DNA of 64,000 nucleotides from assembly GCF_026460945.1 (NCBI RefSeq), contig NZ_JAOVZV010000014.1, positions 89,360 to 153,359 on the forward strand, in the 5' to 3' direction. The translations under genes and the position numbers were made by a program. Every line of letters starts with the position of its first letter. Position 1 is the stretch's first letter. Under the pieces are notes generated by a model. That model saw nothing but the letters and a program-made list of their open reading frames with translations. It did not search any database and had not been told where the DNA came from. The DNA comes from Chryseobacterium luquanense. GTDB lineage: Bacteria; Bacteroidota; Bacteroidia; Flavobacteriales; Weeksellaceae. Shown here piece after piece: positions 46,796 to 56,811 of the stretch.

Positions 46796-47353
46796 TCACA
46801 AAATCCGCTGCTCTTTTTCACTTTCATTAATTGTTTTTTCAAGACGTGAAAGCTTTGTTTTCTCCTGTTTTGCACTCATAATCCAATGAATTATCACCTT
46901 TTTATAAGATGGAGCTTGTTTTTCAAAAAAATCCCAGGCTTTTTTATTGGCTTTAAATTGTTTTTCGTAATCCTGTGTAAGTTGAGAAGGTTCTTTTTCG
47001 TGTGAATAAATTCCTGATTTATCTTCTTTTCTAAGTTTAAAAGCTTCAAGACCTTCTTTTTTCATTAGACCGGCTTTTATAAGTTCTTCGATCTTTTTGA
47101 TGTTAACAACGCTCCAAATACTTGTCGGTTTTCTTGGTGTAAAACGGATGCTATAACTTTCCTCATCAATCGATTTTCTCACGCCGTCAATCCAGCCAAA
47201 ACATAGAGCTTGATCAACAGATTCAGACCAAATCATTGAAGGTTTTTTGGTTCCGACTTTATAAAAACCTACCAATAATTCTTTTTCAGTTTGATGGTTT
47301 TTCTCAAGCCAATTTCTGAAATCTTGTGGTGTTGGGAAGAAGGTTGCAGACAT
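46796..47353 (-). CDS. YdeI/OmpD-associated family protein
   Basis: 185 residues, soluble. FRNWLEKNHQTEKELLVGFY, KPSMIWSESVDQALCFGWID, SIRFTPRKPTSIWSVVNI and the C-terminal ARLEKTI-like helix are typical of YdeI/OmpD-associated proteins, sometimes called bacteriocin-protection proteins. The molecular role is not established. It starts 27 bases after the end of the upstream hypothetical gene, so they may be co-transcribed. Confidence 0.85.
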   Translation of the reverse strand: MSATFFPTPQDFRNWLEKNHQTEKELLVGFYKVGTKKPSMIWSESVDQALCFGWIDGVRKSIDEESYSIRFTPRKPTSIWSVVNIKKIEELIKAGLMKKEGLEAFKLRKEDKSGIYSHEKEPSQLTQDYEKQFKANKKAWDFFEKQAPSYKKVIIHWIMSAKQEKTKLSRLEKTINESEKEQRIL

Positions 47354-47380
47354 TTTTATTTACAATATGTTTATGTAAAT

Positions 47381-47851
47381 CTAATAAATTTTATTTTTTT
47401 TTATTTCCTCAAAAATTGAAATCTGCTCATTTGTGAGATTTTGTAAACGAATAATATGGCCTTTTGAATGTAAATAGTTAGGATAGGATACTAAATCAAC
47501 ACTGTGATTATTCATGATCATTTCTCTGAGTAATAGGGTAGAACGCGTAAGTTTTTTAGAAGAATTTGAAAAATTTAAATTTATTTTTCGAATCGGAATA
47601 AAATAAAAACTTTTAGGGAAAATAAAAATTGTATTGTCATTGATGAGTAAATCAAAATTAAAAGACAGAATTTTTTTGCTCAAAAATCCGTCATTTAAAA
47701 TAATAAGTCCACTGATATTTTTTAGATGTTTTGAATTTGATTCGGTGTAAGTTTCAATGATTTTTCTCTTTTCAAAAAAGAAATAAATGACAGAAATAAT
47801 CAATGATAAGATCGTCGCTGGAATAAAATAGGAAAAAATAGAATCAAACAT
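47381..47851 (-). CDS. Membrane-anchored hypothetical protein
   Basis: 156 residues with one membrane helix near the start (about 8-26) and a soluble part with a beta-rich, PH-like look (SFNFDLLINDNTIFIFPKSF, YFIPIRKINLNFSNS). It lies ten bases after the GLPGLI gene on the same strand. Unrecognised. Confidence 0.55.
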   Translation of the reverse strand: MFDSIFSYFIPATILSLIISVIYFFFEKRKIIETYTESNSKHLKNISGLIILNDGFLSKKILSFNFDLLINDNTIFIFPKSFYFIPIRKINLNFSNSSKKLTRSTLLLREMIMNNHSVDLVSYPNYLHSKGHIIRLQNLTNEQISIFEEIKKNKIY

Positions 47852-47861
47852 TTAATAAATT

Positions 47862-48692
47862 TTATTTCATAGGATATCTTATCGCTTTATTAAGCTCAAT
47901 CGGGTTGTTTTGTTTTCTGATATATTCCTGCTCACTTTTTATAAGTGGAATCAAATCACTTGCGTTTGTATATTTTTTTCCGTCAATTTCTATGATGGTA
48001 TTGCCTTTCTTTAAATTAATGCGATCCTCCTGATAAGGATCTTCGTAATATTCTAATGACTTTTTAATGAATATTTTTTCCGAAACATTAAGAGGTTTAT
48101 CTCCATATCGTACTTCAAGAATATTTTTTGTGTCGTAAGTTTGATCTAATTTTTTGCTTTTAATTAACGAGAAACTGAATTGCTTTTGGCTGTCTTCCAA
48201 TGAAATAATCAAACCCGGCAAACCTTTGAATTTATAAGGGCCTTCAGAAAACGGAATTTCTTTTGTGAACCATGCTGTCCATTTTCTTCCGCCAAAATTG
48301 GTTGTAGCTTTTTGAAGATTAAAGTCAGCAGTTTTTTTAGTTTCTTCAGATAATTTCCATTCTACCGGATCTTCTGTAGAATAAGAATATAATTGATCTC
48401 CGGCAAAAGCAAAATTGATGTTTTTGCTGGAGTTTTTCTTTCTTGTAACTGGAATTTGTGCAGTCCAGTTTGTATTTTGAGATTTATTTATATTATTTAC
48501 AGAATCTTTTTCTAAAAAACTATTATCATAATATTTGGTTTCGTCAGGATTAATATCTAAAACGGTAAAAGCTTTTTGATAATTAGCTTGCGTAGAATCT
48601 TCTTTGTATTTCACTTCGTAAAAAAAACGGTGAGTTTGGGCTTTAGCTAAGCTTAATGATAAAATCAATAAAATAGATCCTGCTTTTTTCAT
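47862..48692 (-). CDS. GLPGLI-family protein
   Basis: 276 residues with a signal peptide. The name-giving motif is present as FKGLPGLIISLEDSQ, preceded by WTAWFTKEIPFSEGPYKF. Bacteroidota-specific secreted family of unknown function; several copies are usual in a genome. First of a possible three-gene minus-strand run with the membrane hypothetical and YdeI-like genes. Confidence 0.92.
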   Translation of the reverse strand: MKKAGSILLILSLSLAKAQTHRFFYEVKYKEDSTQANYQKAFTVLDINPDETKYYDNSFLEKDSVNNINKSQNTNWTAQIPVTRKKNSSKNINFAFAGDQLYSYSTEDPVEWKLSEETKKTADFNLQKATTNFGGRKWTAWFTKEIPFSEGPYKFKGLPGLIISLEDSQKQFSFSLIKSKKLDQTYDTKNILEVRYGDKPLNVSEKIFIKKSLEYYEDPYQEDRINLKKGNTIIEIDGKKYTNASDLIPLIKSEQEYIRKQNNPIELNKAIRYPMK

Positions 48693-48879
48693 TTCAAAAT
48701 TTTATATGACAAGATAAAGAAATTCTCCTTAAAAGGACTTAATTTATCTCGCAAATTTTTTATAAAGAATAGTTTTTATCATCTATTTTTTAAATGATGA
48801 TGATGGGAGTTCGCTTTTCTTTTTTGATTCCGTAAATTTGTAAGATGTTCTATAACCTTAGAGCTTGTAAAATGAAAAT

Positions 48880-51747
48880 ATGACTGACAAAACGTACAGA
48901 GAAATACATCATACTGATAAAAATAATTACGACTATATCACCATTACCAACGACGAAAATAAAGTAAGAATTTATACCTTTAATAATGGGTTAAAAGTTT
49001 TTCTTGCCCAAAATTTCGACGCACCGAGAATTCAGACTTTTATTCCGGTAAGAACTGGAAGTAATAATGATCCTTCTGACAATACAGGTTTGGCGCATTA
49101 TCTCGAACACATGATGTTTAAAGGAACGTCAAAAATAGGAACTCATAATTGGGAAAAAGAGAAAGTTTTACTTGAAGAAATTTCAGATTTATACGAAAAA
49201 CATAAAGCTGAACAAAATCCCGAACTGAAGAAAGAAATCTATAAAAAAATAGACGAAATTTCTCAGGAAGCGAGTCAATATGCGATTGCCAATGAATATG
49301 ACAAAGCTATTTCTTCTTTGGGAGCAACCGGAACGAATGCACATACTTGGTTTGACGAAACGGTTTATAAAAATAATATTCCCAATAACGAGCTTAAAAA
49401 GTGGCTGAAAATCGAGAAAGAACGTTTCTCGGAAATGGTTTTAAGGCTTTTTCATACAGAATTGGAATCTGTTTATGAAGAGTTCAACCGAGCACAGGAT
49501 AGCGATTCCCGATTGGTGAATTATGAATTGATGGATGCACTTTTCCCAACTCATCCAAATGGTCAGCAAACGACTTTGGGAGATCCTGAACATCTTAAAA
49601 ATCCTTCAATGAAGGCAATTCACAAGTATTTTGATGAATATTATGTTCCCAATAACTATGCAATCGTTTTGGTTGGAGATTTAGATTTTGAGGAAACTGT
49701 TGTTTTGGTTGATGAGTATTTTGGGGCAATTCCGTACAAAGAATTGCCAAAGAAAAATTTAATTATAGAAAAACCTTTGACTGAAATTGTCGAAAGAACG
49801 GTAAAAAGTCCTACAACACCGAGAATTCAGATGGCTTGGCGAACTGATAGTTATGGTACAAAAGAAGCAATGCTTGCTGATGTTACAGCCAATATTTTAA
49901 GCAATAGAGGAGAAGCGGGGATTTTAGATTTAAATATCAATCAGACTCAAAAAATGCTTTGGGCTCAAGCGTATTCTTTAGGTTTAAAAGAATATGGGTA
50001 TTTTTCTGTGGTTGCAGTTCCAAAAGAAAATCAGACTTTATCGGAAGCTAAAGAAATGATGTTGGAGCAGATTGAATTATTAAAAAAAGGAGATTTCCCC
50101 GATTGGATGCTTCCAGCAATCATCAATGATTTTAAATTACAACGATTAAAAGGTCTTGAAACGGCGGAAGGTCTTGCTACAAACCTTTACGATACTTACA
50201 TTAAAGGAAAAACCTGGGATGAAGAACTGAGTGAAATGGATGAATATGCTTCGTTTACAAAACAGGATGTCGTCGATTTTGCTAATGATTTTTTCAAAGA
50301 TAACTATGTTATTATCAATAAAGAAAAAGGCGTGAATGATCAGCTTTTAAGAGTTGATAATCCTGGAATTACACCAATAAAAATCAATCGTGAAGCACAA
50401 TCTGAGTTTCTGAAGGAAATTTTAAATGATAAAACGGAAGATATTCAGCCAGAATTTATTGATTATCAGAAAGAAATTGAAACTGATTTAATTCAGAATA
50501 AGAAACTGAGTTTTGTTAAAAATAAATATAATGAAATTGCTCAGGTTCATTTTATTTTTCCTTTTGGAAGCGACCACGACAGAGATTTAGGGATTTCTAC
50601 ACAGATTTTACAATATTTAGGAACAGAAAAATTTTCGCCCGAAGATTTAAAAAAGGAGTTCTTCAAAATCGGGATTACCAATGATTTTAAAACAAGCTCT
50701 AATCAACTAACTATTTCTTTAAGCGGACTGGAATCAAATCTTGAAAAAGGAATTTCTCTTTTACAACACTGGATGTCTGAACTAAAACCTGATCAGGGAA
50801 TTTACAATCAGTTTGTGGAAACTGTTTTGGAAAACCGTGAAGCGGCGAAAAAAGACAAAAACCGCATTATGACCGCTCTGACAACCTACACGAAGCTTGG
50901 AAAAACATCGAGATTTTTAGATATCATATCAAAAGAGCAGCTGGAAAATGCTAATGTGAAAGGTTTTACAGATAAAATGAAAAAGTTATTCGGCTTTACT
51001 TATCAGATTTTCTTTTACGGAAAAGATTTTGAAAGTTTTAAGAATTACATTCCGAATTATATTGTTGATGAAAGATTTACAATTCCGGAACCTAAAAAAT
51101 ATCCTGAACAGGAAACAACAGGAACGGTTTATTTCACCGATTATGATATGGTTCAGATGGAAATGAGCAAAATCGGAAAAGGCCAAAATGTAAATCCTGA
51201 AAACTTCGGAAAGATTAATGTTTTTAATGAATATTTCGGTCGCGGTTTATCGTCAATTGTTTTTCAGGAAATCCGTGAAAGTAAAAGTTTGGCGTATTCG
51301 GCTTATGTTTCTTATTCACCAAATTCTGAACTGGCGCATCCCGATTATATTACAACTTACATCGGAACTCAGCCGGATAAACTGCAAATTGCAGTTGATA
51401 CAATGACCGAATTGATGAATGAGCTTCCTGAAATTCCGGAGCAGTTTGAAAATGCTAAAAATTCGGCCTTAAAACAGATTGCATCAGCCAGAATTACGAG
51501 AACCAATATTTTCTTTAATACATTACGATTGAAAAAACTTGGAATCGATTATGATTTTAGAAAAGATATTTACAGCCAAATTGAAAATCTGAAGTTTAAT
51601 GATGTGAAAGATTTTTATCAAACTCAAATTAAACCGATTCATTTTAATACTGCCATTATCGGAAAAAAAGAAAATCTGAATATGGATGCTGTGAATGAAA
51701 TGGGAAGTTTTGAAGAACTTGGTTTGGAAGAAATTTTTGGATATTAA
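48880..51747 (+). CDS. M16-family zinc metallopeptidase
   Basis: 955 residues, the double-length (pitrilysin/insulinase-type) form. Active zinc site HYLEH (His73, Glu76, His77) in the first half with the downstream Glu in TELESVYEEFNRAQD; the second half repeats the fold without the site. There is no signal peptide, so it is probably cytoplasmic. It degrades peptides. Single gene with a terminator. Confidence 0.92.
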   Translation: MTDKTYREIHHTDKNNYDYITITNDENKVRIYTFNNGLKVFLAQNFDAPRIQTFIPVRTGSNNDPSDNTGLAHYLEHMMFKGTSKIGTHNWEKEKVLLEEISDLYEKHKAEQNPELKKEIYKKIDEISQEASQYAIANEYDKAISSLGATGTNAHTWFDETVYKNNIPNNELKKWLKIEKERFSEMVLRLFHTELESVYEEFNRAQDSDSRLVNYELMDALFPTHPNGQQTTLGDPEHLKNPSMKAIHKYFDEYYVPNNYAIVLVGDLDFEETVVLVDEYFGAIPYKELPKKNLIIEKPLTEIVERTVKSPTTPRIQMAWRTDSYGTKEAMLADVTANILSNRGEAGILDLNINQTQKMLWAQAYSLGLKEYGYFSVVAVPKENQTLSEAKEMMLEQIELLKKGDFPDWMLPAIINDFKLQRLKGLETAEGLATNLYDTYIKGKTWDEELSEMDEYASFTKQDVVDFANDFFKDNYVIINKEKGVNDQLLRVDNPGITPIKINREAQSEFLKEILNDKTEDIQPEFIDYQKEIETDLIQNKKLSFVKNKYNEIAQVHFIFPFGSDHDRDLGISTQILQYLGTEKFSPEDLKKEFFKIGITNDFKTSSNQLTISLSGLESNLEKGISLLQHWMSELKPDQGIYNQFVETVLENREAAKKDKNRIMTALTTYTKLGKTSRFLDIISKEQLENANVKGFTDKMKKLFGFTYQIFFYGKDFESFKNYIPNYIVDERFTIPEPKKYPEQETTGTVYFTDYDMVQMEMSKIGKGQNVNPENFGKINVFNEYFGRGLSSIVFQEIRESKSLAYSAYVSYSPNSELAHPDYITTYIGTQPDKLQIAVDTMTELMNELPEIPEQFENAKNSALKQIASARITRTNIFFNTLRLKKLGIDYDFRKDIYSQIENLKFNDVKDFYQTQIKPIHFNTAIIGKKENLNMDAVNEMGSFEELGLEEIFGY

Positions 51748-51763
51748 AAAATAATTTATATAA

Positions 51764-51796
51764 AATAAGCCGGAATTTCTTCCGGCTTTTATTTTT
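51764..51796 (+). terminator. M16 peptidase terminator
   Basis: Stem AGCCGGAA / TTCCGGCT followed by a T run, about 20 bases after the stop. Confidence 0.8.
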
Positions 51797-51855
51797 AGTT
51801 TAATTAAATGAAAGGAATAATTAAAACACAATCAGAGTGATGAAATTAAGATTGA

Positions 51856-52293
51856 TTAATTTGTCAAATCCTCTATTTCAATCAAACGATATGTGTTTTG
51901 AATGCGTTGAAATTTATACGTAATATTGATGCTGTTGTTTTTTCCAAACTTTTGATAGTAAACAGTGTCTTGAATTTGATTAATGTGAACATCATACAAA
52001 TCTTTGTTTCTCAATTCTTTCGGGACATCATTTTCTATGTCAATAAAAGTGTAGTTATCTTTATAAATCGTTCTTTGAAGAATGTCCAGCGGAAAATCTT
52101 CGTCTGAATAATTTTCCATCACAGGAAAACTAATGTGCTGACTTTGAAAAGTACTGTCTTTCTTAAATTTTTCAATAAAAACATTGAAGTCTGCAAGGTC
52201 GGATTTAGAATTGTTACAAGAACTTATGAAAGCTAAGGAACCTCCGATGAAAATAATAACCTTAAAAAGTAAATAATTTTTCATTTTAATCAT
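51856..52293 (-). CDS. Lipoprotein, DUF4348-like
   Basis: 145 residues from the ATG at 52293. The signal peptide ends in a lipobox (AFISSC, Cys26), so it should be lipid-anchored. The mature part, DFNVFIEKFKKDSTFQSQHI, looks like the DUF4348 family of Bacteroidota; this call is from memory of the pattern. It starts eight bases after the end of the upstream hydrolase gene, so the two are probably one unit. Confidence 0.6.
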   Translation of the reverse strand: MIKMKNYLLFKVIIFIGGSLAFISSCNNSKSDLADFNVFIEKFKKDSTFQSQHISFPVMENYSDEDFPLDILQRTIYKDNYTFIDIENDVPKELRNKDLYDVHINQIQDTVYYQKFGKNNSINITYKFQRIQNTYRLIEIEDLTN

Positions 52294-52300
52294 TTTTTGT

Positions 52301-53122
52301 TTACCTGCGTTTTCCGAATAACCATTTGGGGATTTCATCTGTTACTAAAAACTGGATTACAATATTATTATGATGAAGATTTGTGAAAGTTGTAAAAATC
52401 AAATTTTTGTTGGAAGAAAGTTTATTATACAATTCAACGCTGCCTATGTAAGGATTTTCGATATCTTTTTCTCCGTGAATCAGCCAAATGTTTTTTTCTT
52501 TAATTTTATCAAGATTTGAAAAATCCGGAACAGCGGCAACAGAAACAGTTGCTGCAAATAGTTTGGGTTGCAAATTCATAAGATTTTGAGCGGTCGAACC
52601 ACCCATTGAATAGCCAATTAAGTAGATTCTGTTTGTATCAATGTTGGGATATCCTTTTTCAAGATCTTTTATTAATCTCAATAAAGTAACAACCTCGTTG
52701 GAAGGTTTTGAAACCTGAATTCCTTCCCCATTGATCTCATAATTTGTAGAACGCTTATTAAATTGTGGCGCTACAACATAACATTGAAATTTCGTATAAA
52801 TTTCATCTCGTAACCATATTTTAGCGAATGGTTCCAATTGGTTTTCATTATCATTTCCGATCCTTGTAGAATTATGAAGGGTAATAACCAAGGGGTATTT
52901 TTGATTGATGAGGTTATTTTTAGGCATTAAAAACCGATAGGGAATTGTAATGTCGTTTTCTGCAAATATTTTCTTTTGAAATTGATTGGTATTTAAACTG
53001 TTTAATAATTTTCTATTATTCAAAAAAGTAAGCGTATCAACTTTTGTATCCCGAAATTCTTTCTTTTGTGCAAAAGCTTGATTGATGGTGAAAATTAATA
53101 AAAGAAGTATTTTGAATTTCAT
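52301..53122 (-). CDS. Secreted alpha/beta hydrolase (esterase/depolymerase type)
   Basis: 273 residues with a signal peptide (LLLLIFTINQAFAQ). PLVITLHNSTRIGND, nucleophile elbow IYLIGYSMGGSTAQNLMN, acidic HGEKDIEN and a His in TNLHHNNIV form a hydrolase core of the PHB-depolymerase/prolyl-oligopeptidase-like group. Likely periplasmic or secreted esterase or peptidase; substrate unknown. Leads into a lipoprotein gene. Confidence 0.8.
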   Translation of the reverse strand: MKFKILLLLIFTINQAFAQKKEFRDTKVDTLTFLNNRKLLNSLNTNQFQKKIFAENDITIPYRFLMPKNNLINQKYPLVITLHNSTRIGNDNENQLEPFAKIWLRDEIYTKFQCYVVAPQFNKRSTNYEINGEGIQVSKPSNEVVTLLRLIKDLEKGYPNIDTNRIYLIGYSMGGSTAQNLMNLQPKLFAATVSVAAVPDFSNLDKIKEKNIWLIHGEKDIENPYIGSVELYNKLSSNKNLIFTTFTNLHHNNIVIQFLVTDEIPKWLFGKRR

Positions 53123-53153
53123 AATTTTTTAAGATTGGTTGAATTTTTATTTG

Positions 53154-53236
53154 GAGCTTTTTCCCGCTTTTCGTTGCAATCTTTTTTTTGCAAAAAAAGG
53201 ATTTTCACTGCAATCTGGGCTAAGATTTTTGTCATC
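53154..53236. repeat. REP-like element, CCCGCT..GGGCTA family (copy A)
   Basis: TTCCCGCTTTTCGTTGCAAT, a stem TTTTTTTG / CAAAAAAA, then TTCACTGCAATCTGGGCTAA. Ends shared with copies at 35761-35836, 57995-58088 and 63351-63446. Confidence 0.75.
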
Positions 53237-53377
53237 TTCTCAACTCACTACAATAAATTCAACTTTTTGTTTGTGAAATATTATAATGTAAAGATTACTT
53301 TTTTCAAAGTATGATTTTTAGTTTTTTTGGATTGAAAATTTTATTTTTCAATGAAAAATAAGAAATACTTTTAAAGT

Positions 53378-53794
53378 TTATTCTTTTTGTAAAATTTCTG
53401 TACAAATATTTCTTCCTTCATTGCACCAATATTCATAAATAATAGAATTTTTTCCCGTTTCTACAATTTCATATTTTGTTTTCTTACCAATATAAATAAA
53501 ATCATCTTTGAGTTTTGTTTTAATCTTTATTATTTCAGTTTCAAATTTGCATTTATTGGGCATTTTCAGTTTACTTTCTACGATAATATCATTTTTGCCA
53601 AAAATTTCAGTCATTCGATTTTTACGAACCTTAACTTTAAATGAGTTATTTCCTTTTTCATTTCTTGTAAAATTCCCTTTTTTTATTAAATTACAATTAG
53701 GTGTTTTATCTGAATCGGGGAAATAATTCCTTCTTTGAGAATAAATTATAACGGAAGATAATAATGAGAATAGTAATAAAATTTTCATAGTCAT
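53378..53794 (-). CDS. Secreted hypothetical protein
   Basis: 138 residues (ATG at 53794, or 53788) with a signal peptide (LLLFSLLSSVIIYSQ). Basic, beta-rich mature part with two cysteines near the end (YEYWCNEGRNICTEI) and two earlier, which may form disulfides. No family recognised. Single gene, very AT-rich. Confidence 0.55.
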   Translation of the reverse strand: MTMKILLLFSLLSSVIIYSQRRNYFPDSDKTPNCNLIKKGNFTRNEKGNNSFKVKVRKNRMTEIFGKNDIIVESKLKMPNKCKFETEIIKIKTKLKDDFIYIGKKTKYEIVETGKNSIIYEYWCNEGRNICTEILQKE

Positions 53795-53923
53795 GGTTTC
53801 GTCAAAAATAATGATGTTTATAATATATTAATGATAAAACTAAAGATTTTAAAAAGCTTATGTATTCTTTCAATAATCGAATCACTTCCTTCAAATTTTC
53901 TAATGGGTTAAAAGCTTTAACAA

Positions 53924-53975
53924 AAAAACTCCAGAAAGTTTTCATCCTTCTGGAGTTTTAAATTTATTTTTTTTA
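53924..53975 (-). terminator. M3 peptidase terminator
   Basis: Stem AAAACTCCAGAA / TTCTGGAGTTTT at 53929-53960, just downstream of the minus-strand M3 peptidase gene, flanked by A and T runs. Confidence 0.75.
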
Positions 53976-53978
53976 ATC

Positions 53979-55997
53979 CTACCCAAACGCTCTCTTCAGC
54001 AAACTCTCCACTTTCGGCTCGCTTCCTCTGAAATTCTTATACAATTCCATAGGATCTTTCGTTCCGCCCGAAGAAAGTAAAACTTTAAATTTTGCAGCGG
54101 TTTCAGCATTAAAAATTCCGGTTTCTTTAAAATATTGGAAAGCATCGGCATCCAAAACCTCTGCCCATTTGTAAGAGTAGTATCCCGCAGAATATCCACC
54201 CTGAAAAATATGTGAAAAACTTGGGCTCATCGCTGTTTCAGGGTTTACAGGATAAAGCTGAGTTGCTTTGGTGTAATTGTCCTCAAACTCTTTCACGCTC
54301 AAACCTTCCAACTCTGCAACCTTAGAATGGTAATTCATATCCAACAATCCAAAACCGATTTGTCTCAAAGTCTGATAACCTTCCATAAAGTTTTTCGACT
54401 GTGCGATTTTCTCAATTTTTTCGTCCGGTAAAACTTCTCCTGTCTTATAATGTTTGGCAAAAGTTTTCAAAAATTCAGGTTCGTAGCAGAAATTTTCAAG
54501 GAACTGAGAAGGTAATTCTACAAAATCCCATTTCACAGAAGTTCCGGATAAATTTGGATATTGCGTATTTGCCAACATTCCGTGAAGTGCATGACCAAAC
54601 TCGTGAAACAATGTTGTTACTTCCTGAAACGTTAATAAACTAGGTGTATCTTTTGTCGGTTTGTTGAAATTACAAACGATAGAAATATGCGGACGAGAAT
54701 TTTCTCCGTCTTTTTGATACTGATTTTTGTAGCTCGTCATCCAAGCTCCGGCTCTTTTACCTTTTCTTGGGAAATAGTCAACATATAATAAAGATTTGTA
54801 CTCACCATTTTCCTTGACTTCATAAACTTTTACGTCTTCATGATATTTAGGAATATCATTTCTTTCAACAAAAGTCAACCCGAAAAGTTGTTTTGATAAT
54901 CCAAAAACAGCTTCCTGAACTTGTTCTAATGGAAAATACGGTTTTAATTCCTCATCATTCAGGTCATATTTTGCTTTACGGAGTTTTTCTGCATAAAAAG
55001 CGTGGTCGTAACCATGCATTTCATCGATTCCGTCTGTTTTTGCCAAAGCTTTTAATTCTTCGATTTCTTTTTCAGCATACGGTTTGGCTTTAATTAAAAG
55101 TTCATTTAAAAAGTCAATCACTTTGGTTGGAGATTTTGCCATTCTTTCTTCCAAGACATAGTCTGCGTAATTTTTGTAGCCTAATAATTCTGCTTTTTGC
55201 TGTTTTAAAGTAAGAAGTTCTTTTATTAAATTCTGATTGTCAAATTCACCGCCATCAAAAGATTTTTTTCCATTTGCTAAAGCAATTTCCTTTCTCAATT
55301 CACGATTTTCTGCATACGTCATGAAAGGAATGTAGCTTGGATATTGCAAAGTGACAACCCAGCCTTCCAGAGTTCTTTCCTTCGCTTCTTCTGCATATTG
55401 TTCCAAAATGGCTTCGGGAATTCCTGCTAAATCTTCTCTATTTGTGATGTATTTAAAATAATTATTTGTTGAAGCCAACACGTTTTGCCCGAACCGAAGT
55501 GATTTTAAAGATAAATCCATGCTGATTTTCTTTAATTTTTCTTTGTCTTCCTCGTTTAAAAGTGCTCCGCTTCTTACAAAACCTTTGTAGGTTTCATTCA
55601 AAAGCATTTGCTGTTCTTCGTTCAGATTGTATTTTTCCCTTTCGTCGTAAACTTTTTTAATTTTATTAAATAAAGCTTCATTTTGAGAAATTTTTGAAGA
55701 ATATTCTGTCAGAATCGGAGAAACTTCCTGAGCAATTTGCTGTAATTCGTCACTCGTTTCAGCGGAGTTTAAATTGAAAAATATATTGGAAGCTCTGTCG
55801 AGTTGTTCACCCGAAAAAGCCAAAGCCTCAATCACGTTTTCAAAAGTTGGTTCTTCTGAATTGTTGATAATTGCGTCAATTTCTGCTTCAGAATTGGTAA
55901 TTAATTCTTTGAAAGCTGGAAGGTAATCTTCATTTTTTATCTCGTTAAAAGGTGCAGAATGATATGGAGTGCTGAATTTTTCTGTTAAAATATTCAT
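53979..55997 (-). CDS. M3-family metallopeptidase (oligopeptidase A / Dcp type)
   Basis: 672 residues, full length for the family. Zinc site HEFGH (His465, Glu466, His469) in TTLFHEFGHALHGML, and the later Glu in the downstream helix. Substrate-binding FSHIFQGGYSAGYYSYKW near the end is typical. No signal peptide: a cytoplasmic peptidase that degrades oligopeptides. Choice between oligopeptidase A and dipeptidyl carboxypeptidase cannot be made by eye. Confidence 0.93.
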   Translation of the reverse strand: MNILTEKFSTPYHSAPFNEIKNEDYLPAFKELITNSEAEIDAIINNSEEPTFENVIEALAFSGEQLDRASNIFFNLNSAETSDELQQIAQEVSPILTEYSSKISQNEALFNKIKKVYDEREKYNLNEEQQMLLNETYKGFVRSGALLNEEDKEKLKKISMDLSLKSLRFGQNVLASTNNYFKYITNREDLAGIPEAILEQYAEEAKERTLEGWVVTLQYPSYIPFMTYAENRELRKEIALANGKKSFDGGEFDNQNLIKELLTLKQQKAELLGYKNYADYVLEERMAKSPTKVIDFLNELLIKAKPYAEKEIEELKALAKTDGIDEMHGYDHAFYAEKLRKAKYDLNDEELKPYFPLEQVQEAVFGLSKQLFGLTFVERNDIPKYHEDVKVYEVKENGEYKSLLYVDYFPRKGKRAGAWMTSYKNQYQKDGENSRPHISIVCNFNKPTKDTPSLLTFQEVTTLFHEFGHALHGMLANTQYPNLSGTSVKWDFVELPSQFLENFCYEPEFLKTFAKHYKTGEVLPDEKIEKIAQSKNFMEGYQTLRQIGFGLLDMNYHSKVAELEGLSVKEFEDNYTKATQLYPVNPETAMSPSFSHIFQGGYSAGYYSYKWAEVLDADAFQYFKETGIFNAETAAKFKVLLSSGGTKDPMELYKNFRGSEPKVESLLKRAFG

Positions 55998-56170
55998 TGA
56001 TTTATTTTTAATGGTAAATTTAATTAATTGAATGGTATTTTGAACTCAAATAAGATGCCTTGACACAGATTTGTGACAAAATGCTTCATTTTGAAATTAT
56101 TCTTGTCATAGGAAAAGATAAAATTTTGAAAAAATATATATTTTTGAAACTATAATTAATATATGAAACT

Positions 56171-56704
56171 ATGAAAACAATTTTAAAAATTATCGGCGGA
56201 TTAATCCTTCTGTTTGTGGTGTATTCTGTAATTGCAATGCTTGCTTTCGGTGAAAATTACCATTACGAAAAAACCGTGGTCATCAATGCTCCGAAAGATA
56301 AAGTTTGGCAACAAATCAGCACAATGAAAGCTTTTAACGAGTGGAATCCGTGGATGAAATTAGACAAAAACATGAAAGTTACTTATACCGGAAATCCGGG
56401 CGAAGTAGGAGATAAGTATTGTTGGGATAGCAAAAATGATGATGCAGGAGCAGGCTGTCAGGAAATAAAAGAACTGATTTCTGGTGAAAAACAAAAGACG
56501 GAAATGATTTTTAAAAGACCTTTTGAAGGACAGGCAATTTCTGACATCATTTTAACATCTGAAGGAAATTCAACAAAAGTTACATGGAGTATGGATACAA
56601 AACAGGAAACCTGGATGAAAATTATGCGACCAATGATGGATTATCAAATGGGAAAATCTTATGATGAAGGATTTACCAATCTGAAAGCTTTGGTTGAGAA
56701 ATAA
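56171..56704 (+). CDS. SRPBCC-family protein (polyketide-cyclase-like)
   Basis: 177 residues with an N-terminal membrane helix (about 5-25) and a START-like domain: VINAPKDKVWQQISTMKAFN, EWNPWMKLDKNMKVTYTGNP and a C-terminal helix DEGFTNLKALVEK. SRPBCC domains bind hydrophobic ligands. Probably anchored to the inner membrane; ligand unknown. Terminator follows. Confidence 0.85.
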   Translation: MKTILKIIGGLILLFVVYSVIAMLAFGENYHYEKTVVINAPKDKVWQQISTMKAFNEWNPWMKLDKNMKVTYTGNPGEVGDKYCWDSKNDDAGAGCQEIKELISGEKQKTEMIFKRPFEGQAISDIILTSEGNSTKVTWSMDTKQETWMKIMRPMMDYQMGKSYDEGFTNLKALVEK

Positions 56705-56727
56705 AACTGAAATACTTTTTAATTTAT

Positions 56728-56766
56728 AAGAAACTGTTTTCAACTTGAAAGCAGTTTTTTTATTTT
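56728..56766 (+). terminator. Terminator of the SRPBCC gene
   Basis: Stem AAACTGTTTTC / GAAAGCAGTTT followed by seven T. Confidence 0.7.
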
Positions 56767-56811
56767 ACGTTTTAAATTAAAATATTATCTTTATGTAAAA
56801 GAATTTGATTT